From positions 2,852,001 through 2,916,000 of the forward strand of contig NZ_CP114882.2 in assembly GCF_027474525.2 (NCBI RefSeq): a DNA stretch of 64,000 bases, given 5' to 3'. Each line of letters starts with the position of its first letter. Position 1 is the stretch's first letter. Both the position numbers and the translations under genes were made by a program. Origin of the DNA: Flavobacterium lacustre. Lineage in GTDB: Bacteria; Bacteroidota; Bacteroidia; Flavobacteriales; Flavobacteriaceae. The notes under the pieces were generated by a model. It worked only from the letters and a program-made list of their open reading frames with translations. It was not told where the DNA came from and made no database searches. Below are positions 8,547-17,622 of this stretch, piece after piece.

Positions 8547-9302
8547 TTACAATCCGCTTACTTGAACTAGTGACAACGGATTATAAGCTCCATTTTTCAA
8601 AGGATACATACGACCATTTACTCCTTGATAAAATTCCAGTCCTAAAGCTAGAAACAAAGGTTTTGTGCTGTCTGGTGTAACCATATTCACATGAGTAATA
8701 GGAACCGTTGGAGTCATATCCCAAGGTAGGATGTCCGTTTCAGAATTCGATGTAACAAATGTTTCTGCCTCAAAATCTATTTCAGCCCCTCCTGATATGA
8801 TTTTAAAATGAGTTGTTCCACTTGGAACTGAAACCATATTACCAGGAATAAAAGAATCTAGGTCAACCGAAATTTCACCGGTAACACGATCAATAGTACC
8901 TGTATAAGGAGCAAATAAAGTGGTTCCTAATTTACCGGTAATGTTAAAATCAAAACCGGTAAGCAATTCAGCCTCGCCATCAATGACGTTTCTAAGACCT
9001 CGCTCATTAACCATATCGGCCTGAATAACTTTAACCATCAACTGGGTAAGTCGGCTAACCATTTTACTGTCAGAAGAATTCAACAGTAAAGTACGTAACG
9101 CCAATCGCAACGTTTTACCGGCTTTACCCGCTCTTCCAAATTCAGATCCATTCTCACGTGTTCTTTGAAATGCAGGATCGTTAGCAATTCTATTGGCATC
9201 AATGCCTCCTTTTTCGCGGGCAATATACCCATCCTTTGTTTTATAAAAAGTAATATCTCCGATAGTACCTTTCAATTTAATTATGCCTTTCTGTTTTGCC
9301 AT
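8547..9302 (-). CDS. Conserved Bacteroidota protein of unknown function, partner of the DUF5675 gene
   Basis: 251 residues, cytoplasmic by appearance. The N-terminus (KGIIKLKGTIGDITFYKTKDGYIAREKGG, read in pieces) and the following basic helical stretch (FGRAGKAGKTLRLALRTLLL) are features I recognise from hypothetical proteins that recur directly upstream of DUF5675 genes in Bacteroidota. The C-terminal 120 residues are beta-rich and contain no catalytic motif that I can name. The positively charged N-terminal half could bind nucleic acid or a structural partner. Function is unknown; the linkage to DUF5675 is the best clue. Confidence 0.75.
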   Translation of the reverse strand: MAKQKGIIKLKGTIGDITFYKTKDGYIAREKGGIDANRIANDPAFQRTRENGSEFGRAGKAGKTLRLALRTLLLNSSDSKMVSRLTQLMVKVIQADMVNERGLRNVIDGEAELLTGFDFNITGKLGTTLFAPYTGTIDRVTGEISVDLDSFIPGNMVSVPSGTTHFKIISGGAEIDFEAETFVTSNSETDILPWDMTPTVPITHVNMVTPDSTKPLFLALGLEFYQGVNGRMYPLKNGAYNPLSLVQVSGL

Positions 9303-9467
9303 AATAGTTTAAAATTTAAGTTTAAAAATGATTTAACTTCTCGTTCATCCTGATAATTCGTTGCAACTAAATTGGGAATGATTGGAACAAAGATTCCATC
9401 ATTAAAAGCACATTTCAAAAAGTGATGGTCAAAAACGGTAGTAAAAAGCCTATAATTACCTCTTTTA

Positions 9468-9501
9468 GTCACTAAGTGACAAAGTAATTTTATTAACTTT
9501 G
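9468..9501 (+). promoter_or_regulatory. Promoter with a 13-bp palindrome, driving the small gene at 9578
   Basis: TAACTTTG at 9494-9501 matches the Bacteroidota -7 consensus TAnnTTTG. Immediately upstream, GTCACTAAGTGAC (9468-9480) is a perfect palindrome lying where the -33 region would be, as expected for an operator. The leader to the GTG at 9578 is about 70 nt. Confidence 0.5.
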
Positions 9502-9577
9502 CAGTATGATAATACTCCACTAAGGAAGTTACTCAAAGGCATACCAACGGTATGGATAATGTATTAAAAACAGAAGT

Positions 9578-9781
9578 GTGATAGCAGGAAACATCAGGGC
9601 ATGTATTTATCCAAAAGATGTACAACGTATTACCGGTAAAACATACAGACAGGCAAGATTGTATTTAAATAAAATTAAAGACAATTTGAATAAAGAACCA
9701 CATCAGTTTATCTCTATAGAGGAATTTTGTGATTATTCAGGTCTCCAAATGGAACATGTTTTACGTTGTATAATCGGGTAA
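9578..9781 (+). CDS. Small putative DNA-binding protein of flavobacterial type
   Basis: 67 residues from a GTG start; no ATG is available in frame upstream. The stretch YPKDVQRITGKTYRQARLYL followed by NKIKDNLNK looks like a helix-turn-helix. The second half (HQFISIEEFCDYSGL) is also typical of short hypothetical proteins that I recognise from Flavobacteria, often in accessory regions. The gene has its own promoter with a palindromic operator. It may regulate the neighbouring 251-residue/DUF5675 pair, which is divergently transcribed, but this is only inferred from position. The 265 bp after it (9782-10046) hold a short direct repeat CAGTAGTTCAA (twice, 9830-9851) and no gene. Confidence 0.6.
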   Translation: MIAGNIRACIYPKDVQRITGKTYRQARLYLNKIKDNLNKEPHQFISIEEFCDYSGLQMEHVLRCIIG

Positions 9782-10009
9782 GGATTTAAGACAATTAAAA
9801 GCAGTCAAAATACTTCTATACACAAACAACAGTAGTTCAATCAGTAGTTCAAATAATAAACATAACATACCGCACAACTAATAATAAATATTATTTTATA
9901 AAGTAAAATTTAATCGTATTGAACTGGTTCAAAGAGGCTAACTTACAAAGTTAATTCGTCACGAACTATTCAAAAGAATTAGAAATATTAATTCATTCAA
10001 CTCACAAAA

Positions 10010-10040
10010 AACCCCTGATAACCATAGATTATTAGGGGTT
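10010..10040. terminator. Bidirectional terminator hairpin
   Basis: AACCCCTGATAA pairs with TTATTAGGGGTT around a short loop, flanked by A- and T-runs on both sides. It lies seven bases past the stop of the minus-strand gene at 10047, which supports that gene being real. Confidence 0.7.
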
Positions 10041-10046
10041 TTGTTT

Positions 10047-10268
10047 TTATACAACATCTTTACTGGTATAAAATTCGTAGTTAGCTATTAAATTAAGAGC
10101 ATTACCCATTTGTTGCAGAACATAAATAAACCCACTAATTGTAATTAGCCCTCCCATATCAATAACTATTTCCTGAGGAAGTTTAACAATATCACTTCCA
10201 AAACTCCAAATATGAGGTAGTAATAAGAAAATGTTTTTTATCATGGTTATAATAACATTCAAAAACAT
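10047..10268 (-). CDS. Small hypothetical protein, possibly membrane-associated
   Basis: 73 residues (or 65 if the ATG at 10244 is used). The N-terminus is hydrophobic (IKNIFLLLPHIW) and a second apolar segment (GGLITISGFIYVLQQMG) could be a transmembrane helix. I do not recognise a family. Support comes from the strong terminator hairpin directly downstream and from the shared intergenic region with the divergent arsR-type gene, whose operator may control both. It could still be a chance frame. Confidence 0.45.
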   Translation of the reverse strand: MFLNVIITMIKNIFLLLPHIWSFGSDIVKLPQEIVIDMGGLITISGFIYVLQQMGNALNLIANYEFYTSKDVV

Positions 10269-10315
10269 CTGCCTTATAAATCATAAAATAATCCTAAATG
10301 ATTTTTATTAAATAG

Positions 10316-10342
10316 ATATATCGAGAAAAGTCGATATATTTG
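10316..10342 (+). promoter_or_regulatory. Operator-promoter of the ArsR/OYE operon
   Basis: ATATATCGA (10316-10324) and TCGATATAT (10331-10339) form a perfect 9-bp inverted repeat with a 6-bp centre, a typical ArsR-family operator. Its right arm overlaps a consensus -7 element TATATTTG (10335-10342), so a bound repressor would block RNA polymerase. Only four bases separate the -7 box from the ATG at 10347, so transcription should begin at or just beside the start codon. Confidence 0.75.
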
Positions 10343-10346
10343 CACT

Positions 10347-10646
10347 ATGGATCATATAGAACTCTTTAAAGCATTATCAAACAAGTCCAGACTACAAATA
10401 CTGGAATGGTTAAAAGAACCTGAAATAAATTTCCCAGAACAAATGGCTGATTGTTATGAACACGGTGTTTGTGTAGGACAAATTCAGGCCAAATCAGGTC
10501 TAACCCAATCAACGGTTTCAGAATATTTATCAATATTACAACGTGCCGGATTCATAGAATCCAAACGTGTTGGGCAATGGACCTATTACAAGCGCAACGA
10601 AAAAGCGTTTACCGAACTCAGTAAAATAATCGAATCTAATATATAA
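10347..10646 (+). CDS. ArsR/SmtB-family winged-helix repressor
   Basis: 99 residues. The winged-helix core runs from LFKALSNKSRLQILEWL through GQIQAKSGLTQSTVSEYLSILQRAGFIESKRVGQWTYYKRN. The recognition helix is the QSTVSEYLSILQRAG stretch. Two cysteines (CYEHGVC, residues about 35-41) just before the recognition region could sense a metal, thiol stress or electrophile. It is followed after 5 bp by the Old Yellow Enzyme gene, a common arrangement for reactive-electrophile detoxification, and probably represses itself through the palindrome at 10316-10339. Transcription appears leaderless. Confidence 0.9.
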   Translation: MDHIELFKALSNKSRLQILEWLKEPEINFPEQMADCYEHGVCVGQIQAKSGLTQSTVSEYLSILQRAGFIESKRVGQWTYYKRNEKAFTELSKIIESNI

Positions 10647-10651
10647 CAAGT

Positions 10652-11758
10652 ATGAAAACAAATAGTTTGTTTACGCCCTTCAGCTTGAAGACGCTAAACC
10701 TTAAAAATAGAATTGTAATGGCGCCCATGACGCGCTCTTTTTCTCCAAATGGAGTTGCTACAGATGAAGTAGCGGCTTATTATCAAAAAAGAGCAGAAGG
10801 CGAAGTAGGTTTGATACTCTCCGAAGGAACCGTTATCAATAGACCTTCCTCATCAAATGATCCTAATATACCGCACTTTTACGGGGAGCAATCTCTGGCA
10901 GGATGGAAAAAAGTCATTGATAGCGTGCATACTGCAGAGGGACAAATGGGACCACAAATATGGCATATGGGAATTATGGACAACCACCATTCGGGTTGGG
11001 TTCCTCCTACACCTTTTGAAGGACCATCGGGTTTAAACAGACCAGGGTTTAACAATGGCAGTACCATGACTATAAATGATATCGAAAATACCATTATCGC
11101 TTTTGGTCAGGCTGCAGCCAATGCCAAAAGATTGGGTTTTGACTGTATTGAAATACACGGGGCACACGGTTATCTCATTGATCAATTTTTCTGGGAGGCG
11201 ACAAATCTTCGTACAGATATTTATGGCGGAAAAACCCTTCCGGAACGTACTCGCTTTGCTGTAGATGTAATTAAAGAAATTAGAAAACAAGTAGGCGAAG
11301 ATTTTGCTATAATCATGAGAGTTTCTCAGTTTAAACCATCGGATTACAATTTCAAACAAGCAAAAACACCTCAAGAAATGGAAGCCTGGCTTAGTCCGTT
11401 GATTGATGCCGGTGTCGATATTTTACATTGTTCTCAACGCCGTTTTTGGGAACCGGAATTTGAAGATAACGATCTTAACTTTGCAGGATGGGCTAAGAAA
11501 TTAACTGGAAAACCAACTATTACCGTAGGTTCAATTGGACTTTCAAGTGATTTCTTTGGTGCGTTTGCAGGCGAAAGTTCTGAACCAACATCATTAGACG
11601 AATTAACTAGACGCTTAGACAGAGGAGATTTTGACCTCGTAGCAGTTGGAAGACCTCTCTTGTCGGACCCGAATTGGGTTGCCAAAATCAAAGCAGGAAA
11701 AAATGACCAACTAAAAGGCTTTAGCAAAGAAGCCTTGAGTGAATTGGTATTGGAATAA
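10652..11758 (+). CDS. Old Yellow Enzyme family NADH:flavin oxidoreductase (NemA/xenobiotic reductase type)
   Basis: 368 residues, FMN-binding TIM barrel. Recognisable parts are the N-terminal LFTPFSLKTLNLKNRIVMAP then MTRSF, the flavin and substrate segment QIWHMGIMDNHHSGW, the CIEIHGAHGYLIDQFFW stretch with the conserved histidines, the LRTDIYGG loop, and the phosphate-binding C-terminal ITVGSIGLSSDF and DLVAVGRPLLSDPNWV. Such enzymes reduce alpha,beta-unsaturated carbonyls, nitro compounds and other electrophiles with NAD(P)H in the cytoplasm. It is the second gene of the ArsR operon. The precise substrate cannot be deduced. Confidence 0.93.
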   Translation: MKTNSLFTPFSLKTLNLKNRIVMAPMTRSFSPNGVATDEVAAYYQKRAEGEVGLILSEGTVINRPSSSNDPNIPHFYGEQSLAGWKKVIDSVHTAEGQMGPQIWHMGIMDNHHSGWVPPTPFEGPSGLNRPGFNNGSTMTINDIENTIIAFGQAAANAKRLGFDCIEIHGAHGYLIDQFFWEATNLRTDIYGGKTLPERTRFAVDVIKEIRKQVGEDFAIIMRVSQFKPSDYNFKQAKTPQEMEAWLSPLIDAGVDILHCSQRRFWEPEFEDNDLNFAGWAKKLTGKPTITVGSIGLSSDFFGAFAGESSEPTSLDELTRRLDRGDFDLVAVGRPLLSDPNWVAKIKAGKNDQLKGFSKEALSELVLE

Positions 11759-11872
11759 AACTAATAACAAAGTTAAAAGAGCTAAATATTCTAATGATTT
11801 CTTTTTTTTAACTTTTAAAACTATTTAATAAGTTTAAATTTAAGATGCTTTATTCGTTTCCTTACCAATAAA

Positions 11873-11902
11873 AAAGAGCCAATCAAAATTGACTGGCTCT
11901 TT
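11873..11902. terminator. Bidirectional terminator between convergent genes
   Basis: AAAGAGCCAATCA and TGACTGGCTCTTT form a near-perfect stem, with A-runs before it and a short T-run after. It lies between the stop of the OYE gene (11758) and the stop of the efflux outer-membrane gene (11919). Confidence 0.75.
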
Positions 11903-11918
11903 AGTTTGAACTATTACT

Positions 11919-13364
11919 TTATTTCCAACCTCCTCCTAAATCCTTATAAACATTGACAGTAGCGTTGAACTGTTCTTTTTTTGTTTCTATCAATTCAAGT
12001 TTAGACTCTAAAGCGTCACGCTGCGTCATCAAAACTTCAAAATAATCTACTCTGGCAGACTTGAACAAATCATTAGAAACATCAATCGACCGGTTTAAGG
12101 CATTCACTTGTTGCCATTTCAAATCATAACTTTTTTCTAAATTATTAATTTTAGAGAGCTGATTAGAAACTTCCAAATATGCGTTTAAAATAGTACGTTC
12201 ATAGTTATACATAGCCTGGATTTGACGTGAATTGGCGTTATTAAACTCTGCTTTGATTGCGTTTCTATTTATCAGTGGTGCAGCGATATCTCCCGCAAGA
12301 GAATAAAGTATAGACTCCGGAAACGTTAACAAATATGATGTTTTAAAAGCTTGTAATCCGATTCCAGCTGAAATAGCTAATGAAGGATAAAATTCGGCTC
12401 TAGCTATTTTTACGTCTAACTTTGCGGCAGCCAGTTCAAGTTCAGCTTGTTTAATATCGGGACGATTCGCCAATAATTGTGAAGGAATTCCCGAATCAAT
12501 TGCTGAAGGCTGTAAATTCAAAAAATTGTTTTTATCCCTTATGATTTCTTGAGGATAACGGCCCAGTAAAAAGTTAATTCTATTTTCTGTTTCTTTTATC
12601 TTTTGGAGAATTTCAAACTCCATACTTTTCGAAGTTAATACTTCAGCCTGAAATTTTTGAACGGCAAGTTCTGTTGCTCTGGCAGTTTCTTTCTGAATTT
12701 TTACAATTTCCAGGGCATTTTTTTGTAATTCAATGTTCTGTTTTACAATGTTCAACTGACTATCCAGAGCAAGTAATTCATAATATGAATTAGCTACTTC
12801 TGCAATAAGATTTGTAAGTACAAAATTTTTACCTTCAATAGTAGATAAATACCTGCTAACAGCTGCTTTCTTAGAATTACGCAATTTTTTCCAGATATCA
12901 ACTTCCCAATTTGCATAAGCAGCTAGAGTATAGTCCATAAGCGGATCAGGCATTTCTTTACCGGGAGTTATCTCAGTAGAAGCATCGCCGGCTCCTTGAC
13001 TGGTATATCTTCCTACTTTTTCGACACCGGCTCCTGCCCTCACACCAACCTTTGGCAAAATCTCCCCTTTCTTGATGCGAATATCATTCTTGGTAATTTC
13101 TATTTCCTGTAAAGTAATCTGTAATTCCTGATTATTTGTGAGTGCAATATCAATCAAATTAACCAAGTTTTTATCCTTAAAGAAATTTTTCCAAGGAATA
13201 GTCGACGTGTTAGACGTATCCTTATTATTACTATACAATTCTGGCAAAGCATTATTTGTAGTTGTTCTTGTTGTAATAGCAGGAGCTTTACAACTTATCA
13301 CCGATAGGAAAACACCTAACGGGATAAGGCATCGATATAACTTAATTTTATACATTGTGATCAA
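11919..13364 (-). CDS. RND efflux outer-membrane lipoprotein (TolC/NodT/OprM family)
   Basis: 481 residues (478 from the second ATG at 13355). The signal peptide ends at a lipobox (GVFLSVISC), so the protein is a lipid-anchored outer-membrane channel. The two outer membrane efflux protein repeats are visible, including SQLLANRPDIKQAELELAAAKL and the paired long helices (AEVANSYYELLALDSQLNIVKQN, in part, and YLEVSNQLSKINNLEK). It is the last gene of a three-gene efflux operon and overlaps the RND pump gene by 17 bp. It forms the exit duct for the tripartite pump. Confidence 0.93.
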   Translation of the reverse strand: MITMYKIKLYRCLIPLGVFLSVISCKAPAITTRTTTNNALPELYSNNKDTSNTSTIPWKNFFKDKNLVNLIDIALTNNQELQITLQEIEITKNDIRIKKGEILPKVGVRAGAGVEKVGRYTSQGAGDASTEITPGKEMPDPLMDYTLAAYANWEVDIWKKLRNSKKAAVSRYLSTIEGKNFVLTNLIAEVANSYYELLALDSQLNIVKQNIELQKNALEIVKIQKETARATELAVQKFQAEVLTSKSMEFEILQKIKETENRINFLLGRYPQEIIRDKNNFLNLQPSAIDSGIPSQLLANRPDIKQAELELAAAKLDVKIARAEFYPSLAISAGIGLQAFKTSYLLTFPESILYSLAGDIAAPLINRNAIKAEFNNANSRQIQAMYNYERTILNAYLEVSNQLSKINNLEKSYDLKWQQVNALNRSIDVSNDLFKSARVDYFEVLMTQRDALESKLELIETKKEQFNATVNVYKDLGGGWK

Positions 13365-16300
13365 TTTCTTCGGTTAATGGATTTTCTTCTTCATTTTTAA
13401 CAAACTTTACTTTTTCTGAAATTCTGCCGAATATATAATACAATCCAGGTATAAGCAGCACACCAAAAATAGTTCCTATCAGCATCCCTCCTGCAGCTGC
13501 AGAACCGATGGTTCGGTTACCCACTTTTCCGGGTCCGGAAGCAAAAACTAATGGAATTAATCCGGCAATAAATGCAAATGAAGTCATGAGAATTGGACGG
13601 AACCGCAGCGCAGATCCTTCAATTGCAGCTTGAAGTACAGAATCTCCAGCACGGTGTCTTTGAACAGCAAACTCTACGATAAGTACTGCATTTTTCCCCA
13701 GCAAACCAATTAGCATTACCATGGCAACTTGAGCATAAATATTATTCTCTAAACCACATATTTTAAGTAACAAGAATGCTCCAAAAATACCCGCAACAAG
13801 CGATAGTATGACAACAAAAGGTAAAATAAAACTTTCATATTGTGCAGCAAGAATTAGATAAACAAAGCCTAAACAAATTAAGAAAATGTAAATCGCTTCA
13901 TTACCACGGCCCACTTCATCTTTTGAAATTCCTGCCCAATCAATTCCATATCCTCTAGGCAGTGTTTTTTCGGCAACTTCTTGAATAGCTTTAATGGCTT
14001 CGCCACTACTATATCCCGTAGCAGATTGGCCACTTATTTCCGATGCATTATACATGTTTTGTCTTGTAATCTCAGACAATCCGTATACTTTTTCCATTTT
14101 CATAAAAGCGGAGAAAGGTACCATTTCATCTCGATTATTTTTTACATACAGTTTCATGATATCTTCGGGTAAAGCTCTATATTCAGGAGATGCTTGTACC
14201 ATTACTTTATATTGACGCCCGTATTTAATAAAACTTATTTCATAATTACTTCCTACAAGTGTTGATAGCGTGTTCGTGGCATTTTCGATAGTCACCCCTT
14301 TTTGTTGTGCGATATCATTATCAATTCGAAGCATATACTGTGGAAAACTGGCACTATAAAATGTAAAAACCGAAGCCAGTTCAGGTCGTTTGTTGAGTTC
14401 TTTTACGAAATCATTACTCACAGTTTCCATCTTTTTATAATCTCCAGAACCTGCTTTATCTAATAAACGCAATTCAAAACCTCCTGCTGCTCCATAACCG
14501 GGAACGGCTGGCGGTTGAAAAAATTCAAGAGTGGCACCCGGAATATCTTTGGATTTTTCTTCAAGTTCATCTATAATTTCTTGTGAAGATTTTTTACGTT
14601 CGTCCCAACTTTTTAGGTTGATAAGACAGGTTCCTGAATTAGCTCCAGTTCCCTCGGTTAAAATTTCATAACCAGCTAAAGACGAAACCGATTTAACACC
14701 TTCGATACTTTCGGCAATTTTTTGTAATCGTTCTGAAATTTGATTAGTTCGTTCTAATGTTGAACCGGGAGGAGTCTGGATAACTGCATAAAACATCCCT
14801 TGATCTTCATTTGGAATAAATCCTGATGGAAGACTTGCATTCAAAAAATAAGTTCCAACACAGAAAAAAATAAGCATCCCAAAAGTGAAAACTCTTCTGT
14901 TTACAATCAAACCTAACAGATTTCTATATTTTCCAGATACACCGTTAAACCAATTATTAAAACTGTCCAATATTTTATTCAGTGGAGTTTTCTTTCTGGG
15001 TTTTCCATGATTATTTTTCAACATCATTGCACAAAGTGCTGGCGTTAGTGTCAATGCAACAACCCCTGAAAGTACAATAGAAGTAGCCATTGTAATAGAA
15101 AACTGTCTATAAAATATACCTACTGGACCTGACATAAAAGCAACTGGAATAAATACGGCTGCCATAACAAATGTAATGGCAATAATAGCACCGCTTACTT
15201 CGTGCATTGCTTCTTTTGTAGCCTTCTTTGGTGAGAGATGCTTGGTTTCCATCTTGGCATGAACAGCTTCAATCACCACTATGGCATTATCGACAACGAT
15301 ACCAATGGCCAGTACCAATGCAAATAAAGTTATCAAATTGAGCGTGATACCAAAGTATTGCATGAACATAAAGGTTCCAATAAGTGATACAGGGACTGCG
15401 ATTGCAGGAATTAATGTAGAACGCCAATCACCTAAAAATAAGAAGACTACTAATCCTACTAATATAAAAGCTTCAATTAAAGTATGAATAACTTTTTCGA
15501 TGGAAGCATCCAAAAATTTAGAAACATCATAACTGATTTCATAATCCATTCCTTTTGGAAAAGAGGTTTTCTTAATCTCTTCAAGTTTCGCTTTTACATC
15601 TTTAATAACTTGAGTAGCATTACTACCATAAGATTGTTTCAATACAATTGCTGCTGAAGGTTTTCCGTTCAAATTAGAATAAATATCGTACATTGAACTA
15701 CCAAATTCTACTTTTGCAACATCTTTTAAGCGAAGTATTTGACCGTCTGGATTAGCTCTCAAAACTATATTTCCATATTGTTCTTGAGTAGTAAATCGCC
15801 CAGGATATTTCAATACATATTCAAATGATTGTGATCTTTTACCCGAACTTTCTCCTGTTTTACCTGGGGATGCTTCCAAACTTTGTTGAGCCAATGCTTC
15901 CATCACCTCATCGGCCGAAATTTTATAAGCTAACATTCTATCTGGTTTCAACCAAATACGCATAGCATATTCTCTGTTTCCCAAAATATCGGCAACACCT
16001 ACTCCATCCACTCTTTTGAGTTCTGAAAGGATATTAATATCAGCATAATTAAAAAGAAATTTTTGATCTGCTTTTGGATCTGTACTGTAAAGATTGACAT
16101 ACAAAAGCATGTTCGATTCTTCTCGAGTAATCTTTACACCTTCCCGAACCACAATTGGAGGTAGCTTATTAACCACTGAAGCCACACGGTTTTGTACATT
16201 TAATGAGGCTTGATTTGGGTCGGTTCCAAGATTAAATATCACTTGAATAGTTCCTTCTCCATCGTTACCTGCATCTGATGCTATATATTTCATTCCAGGA

Positions 16301-16515
16301 ACCCCGTTAAGAGCTCTTTCTAGCGGAATAATTACTGATTTTATCAATAATTCGTTATTTGCTCCAGGATATGATGCTGTAACATTTACTTTAGGCGGCG
16401 ATATAGAAGGAAATAATGTTATTGGTAACTGGACAAGAGCCAATAAACCAAGTAATACGATCATAAGTGATATCACTATAGAGAGTACCGGTCTTTGTAT
16501 AAATTTATTAAACAT
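13348..16515 (-). CDS. RND multidrug efflux transporter, HAE1 (AcrB/MexB) family
   Basis: 1055 residues, full length for the family. The N-terminus FNKFIQRPVLSIVISLMIVL is the first membrane helix, followed by the periplasmic porter domain (ASYPGANNELLIKSVIIPLE, NVQNRVASVVNKLP). Helix 4 reads LAIGIVVDNAIVVIEAV; AcrB has two adjacent Asp here (D407/D408) while this protein has Asp-Asn. Later helices carry IPVAFMSGPVGIFYRQFSI and MVMLIGLLGKNAVLIVEFA with the conserved Lys. It exchanges protons for drugs or other amphiphiles across the inner membrane with the fusion protein at 16540 and the channel at 11919. Substrates are unknown. No dedicated regulator is adjacent. Confidence 0.95.
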   Translation of the reverse strand: MFNKFIQRPVLSIVISLMIVLLGLLALVQLPITLFPSISPPKVNVTASYPGANNELLIKSVIIPLERALNGVPGMKYIASDAGNDGEGTIQVIFNLGTDPNQASLNVQNRVASVVNKLPPIVVREGVKITREESNMLLYVNLYSTDPKADQKFLFNYADINILSELKRVDGVGVADILGNREYAMRIWLKPDRMLAYKISADEVMEALAQQSLEASPGKTGESSGKRSQSFEYVLKYPGRFTTQEQYGNIVLRANPDGQILRLKDVAKVEFGSSMYDIYSNLNGKPSAAIVLKQSYGSNATQVIKDVKAKLEEIKKTSFPKGMDYEISYDVSKFLDASIEKVIHTLIEAFILVGLVVFLFLGDWRSTLIPAIAVPVSLIGTFMFMQYFGITLNLITLFALVLAIGIVVDNAIVVIEAVHAKMETKHLSPKKATKEAMHEVSGAIIAITFVMAAVFIPVAFMSGPVGIFYRQFSITMATSIVLSGVVALTLTPALCAMMLKNNHGKPRKKTPLNKILDSFNNWFNGVSGKYRNLLGLIVNRRVFTFGMLIFFCVGTYFLNASLPSGFIPNEDQGMFYAVIQTPPGSTLERTNQISERLQKIAESIEGVKSVSSLAGYEILTEGTGANSGTCLINLKSWDERKKSSQEIIDELEEKSKDIPGATLEFFQPPAVPGYGAAGGFELRLLDKAGSGDYKKMETVSNDFVKELNKRPELASVFTFYSASFPQYMLRIDNDIAQQKGVTIENATNTLSTLVGSNYEISFIKYGRQYKVMVQASPEYRALPEDIMKLYVKNNRDEMVPFSAFMKMEKVYGLSEITRQNMYNASEISGQSATGYSSGEAIKAIQEVAEKTLPRGYGIDWAGISKDEVGRGNEAIYIFLICLGFVYLILAAQYESFILPFVVILSLVAGIFGAFLLLKICGLENNIYAQVAMVMLIGLLGKNAVLIVEFAVQRHRAGDSVLQAAIEGSALRFRPILMTSFAFIAGLIPLVFASGPGKVGNRTIGSAAAGGMLIGTIFGVLLIPGLYYIFGRISEKVKFVKNEEENPLTEEIDHNV

Positions 16516-16539
16516 TGATTTATGATTTAAGGATTATGA

Positions 16540-17622
16540 CTATTCCGCTTTTAATTTCAAATGATTCAACACTTCTTTCGGTTTTTGATATTCAAATTTA
16601 ATTTTATCACCCTCCTTAACTTTCTGAACTCCTTCAAGCAGTATTCTGTCATTTGCTGTGATACCACTTTCAACAACGTATAAATCTGGCATTTCACCTG
16701 TAAGGGTAATTTCTCTTGACCGCACTACATTGTTTCTATCTACTACAAAAACATACATTTTATCTTGAATTTCATAAGTAGCTTTCTGCGGAATAATTAA
16801 TGCACTTTTAACAGGAACCGTCATCAAAACTTTACCCGTTTCACCATTTTTTAATAATTTATCAGGGTTTGGAAAACTGGCTCTAAAGGAAATATTACCG
16901 GTTTCACTATCAAACTCACTTTCGATGACTTCTACTTTTCCTTTATATTTTAATGGTTTATTATTGGCTAAAAGTAAACTTACTGTACTATTACCTCTGC
17001 CTTTTATATTGTTTTGATACTCCAGATATTCTGGTTCAGACACGTTAAAATAAGCAAACATTGTACTGTTATCCGAAAGACTGGTCAGTAGCTCTCCTTC
17101 ATCAATAAGGCTTCCCAATTTCTTTGGAATCCTATCAATAGTTCCTGCAAACGGTGCTCTGATTTCAGTAAATGATAAATGAATTTTTGCTAATGCCACT
17201 TCAGCTTTAGCTTGCTCCAGTTTTGCTTGTGCGATAAACTGTTCACTTTTAGAGACTATATTTTTATCGGCTAGCGTTTTTGCATTTTGTAATTCTATCG
17301 TAGCAGCTTTAGCCTCGGCTTGTGCTTTTAACAGTTCTGCTTCATACATTTTGGGCATGATTCTGAATAACAACTGACCCGCTTTTACAAACTGTCCTTC
17401 ATCAACATAAATATTTTGCAAAAATCCTTTTTCTTGAGCACGAATCTCGATGTTTCTTACAGAACGTATTTGAGACACATATTCTTTGGTAAATGAAGTA
17501 TCAATACTTACCGGATTGGTTACTGTAAATTTACCTGCTTCTTCTTTTTCTTCTTTTTTAGTTGTACAACTAACTAGGCACAACAAGGCAACTAAGCCCG
17601 TGAAAATGATATTTTTCTTCAT
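16540..17622 (-). CDS. RND efflux periplasmic adaptor (membrane fusion protein, AcrA/MexA type)
   Basis: 360 residues. A lipoprotein signal (FTGLVALLCLVSC) is followed by the MFP domains in order: barrel/lipoyl half (VSQIRSVRNIEIRAQEKGFL, DEGQFVKAGQLLFRI), alpha hairpin (residues about 100-150, AKAAT...EQAKAEVALAKIHL), second lipoyl half (TEIRAPFAGTIDRIPKKLGSLI), beta-barrel (FAYFNVSEPEYLEY) and the membrane-proximal domain. It is the first gene of the operon and bridges the inner-membrane pump and outer-membrane channel. The ATG at 17622 directly precedes the signal peptide. Confidence 0.94.
   Translation of the reverse strand: MKKNIIFTGLVALLCLVSCTTKKEEKEEAGKFTVTNPVSIDTSFTKEYVSQIRSVRNIEIRAQEKGFLQNIYVDEGQFVKAGQLLFRIMPKMYEAELLKAQAEAKAATIELQNAKTLADKNIVSKSEQFIAQAKLEQAKAEVALAKIHLSFTEIRAPFAGTIDRIPKKLGSLIDEGELLTSLSDNSTMFAYFNVSEPEYLEYQNNIKGRGNSTVSLLLANNKPLKYKGKVEVIESEFDSETGNISFRASFPNPDKLLKNGETGKVLMTVPVKSALIIPQKATYEIQDKMYVFVVDRNNVVRSREITLTGEMPDLYVVESGITANDRILLEGVQKVKEGDKIKFEYQKPKEVLNHLKLKAE

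Noticed and set aside
9281..9520. Minus-strand frame of 79 codons upstream of the 251-residue gene
   Set aside because: It overlaps the start of that gene and the palindromic promoter at 9468-9501 and shows no family resemblance.
9830..9853. Short direct repeat CAGTAGTTCAA (two copies) as an attachment site
   Set aside because: Only two adjacent 11-bp copies in AT-rich DNA with no integrase nearby; likely chance or slippage.
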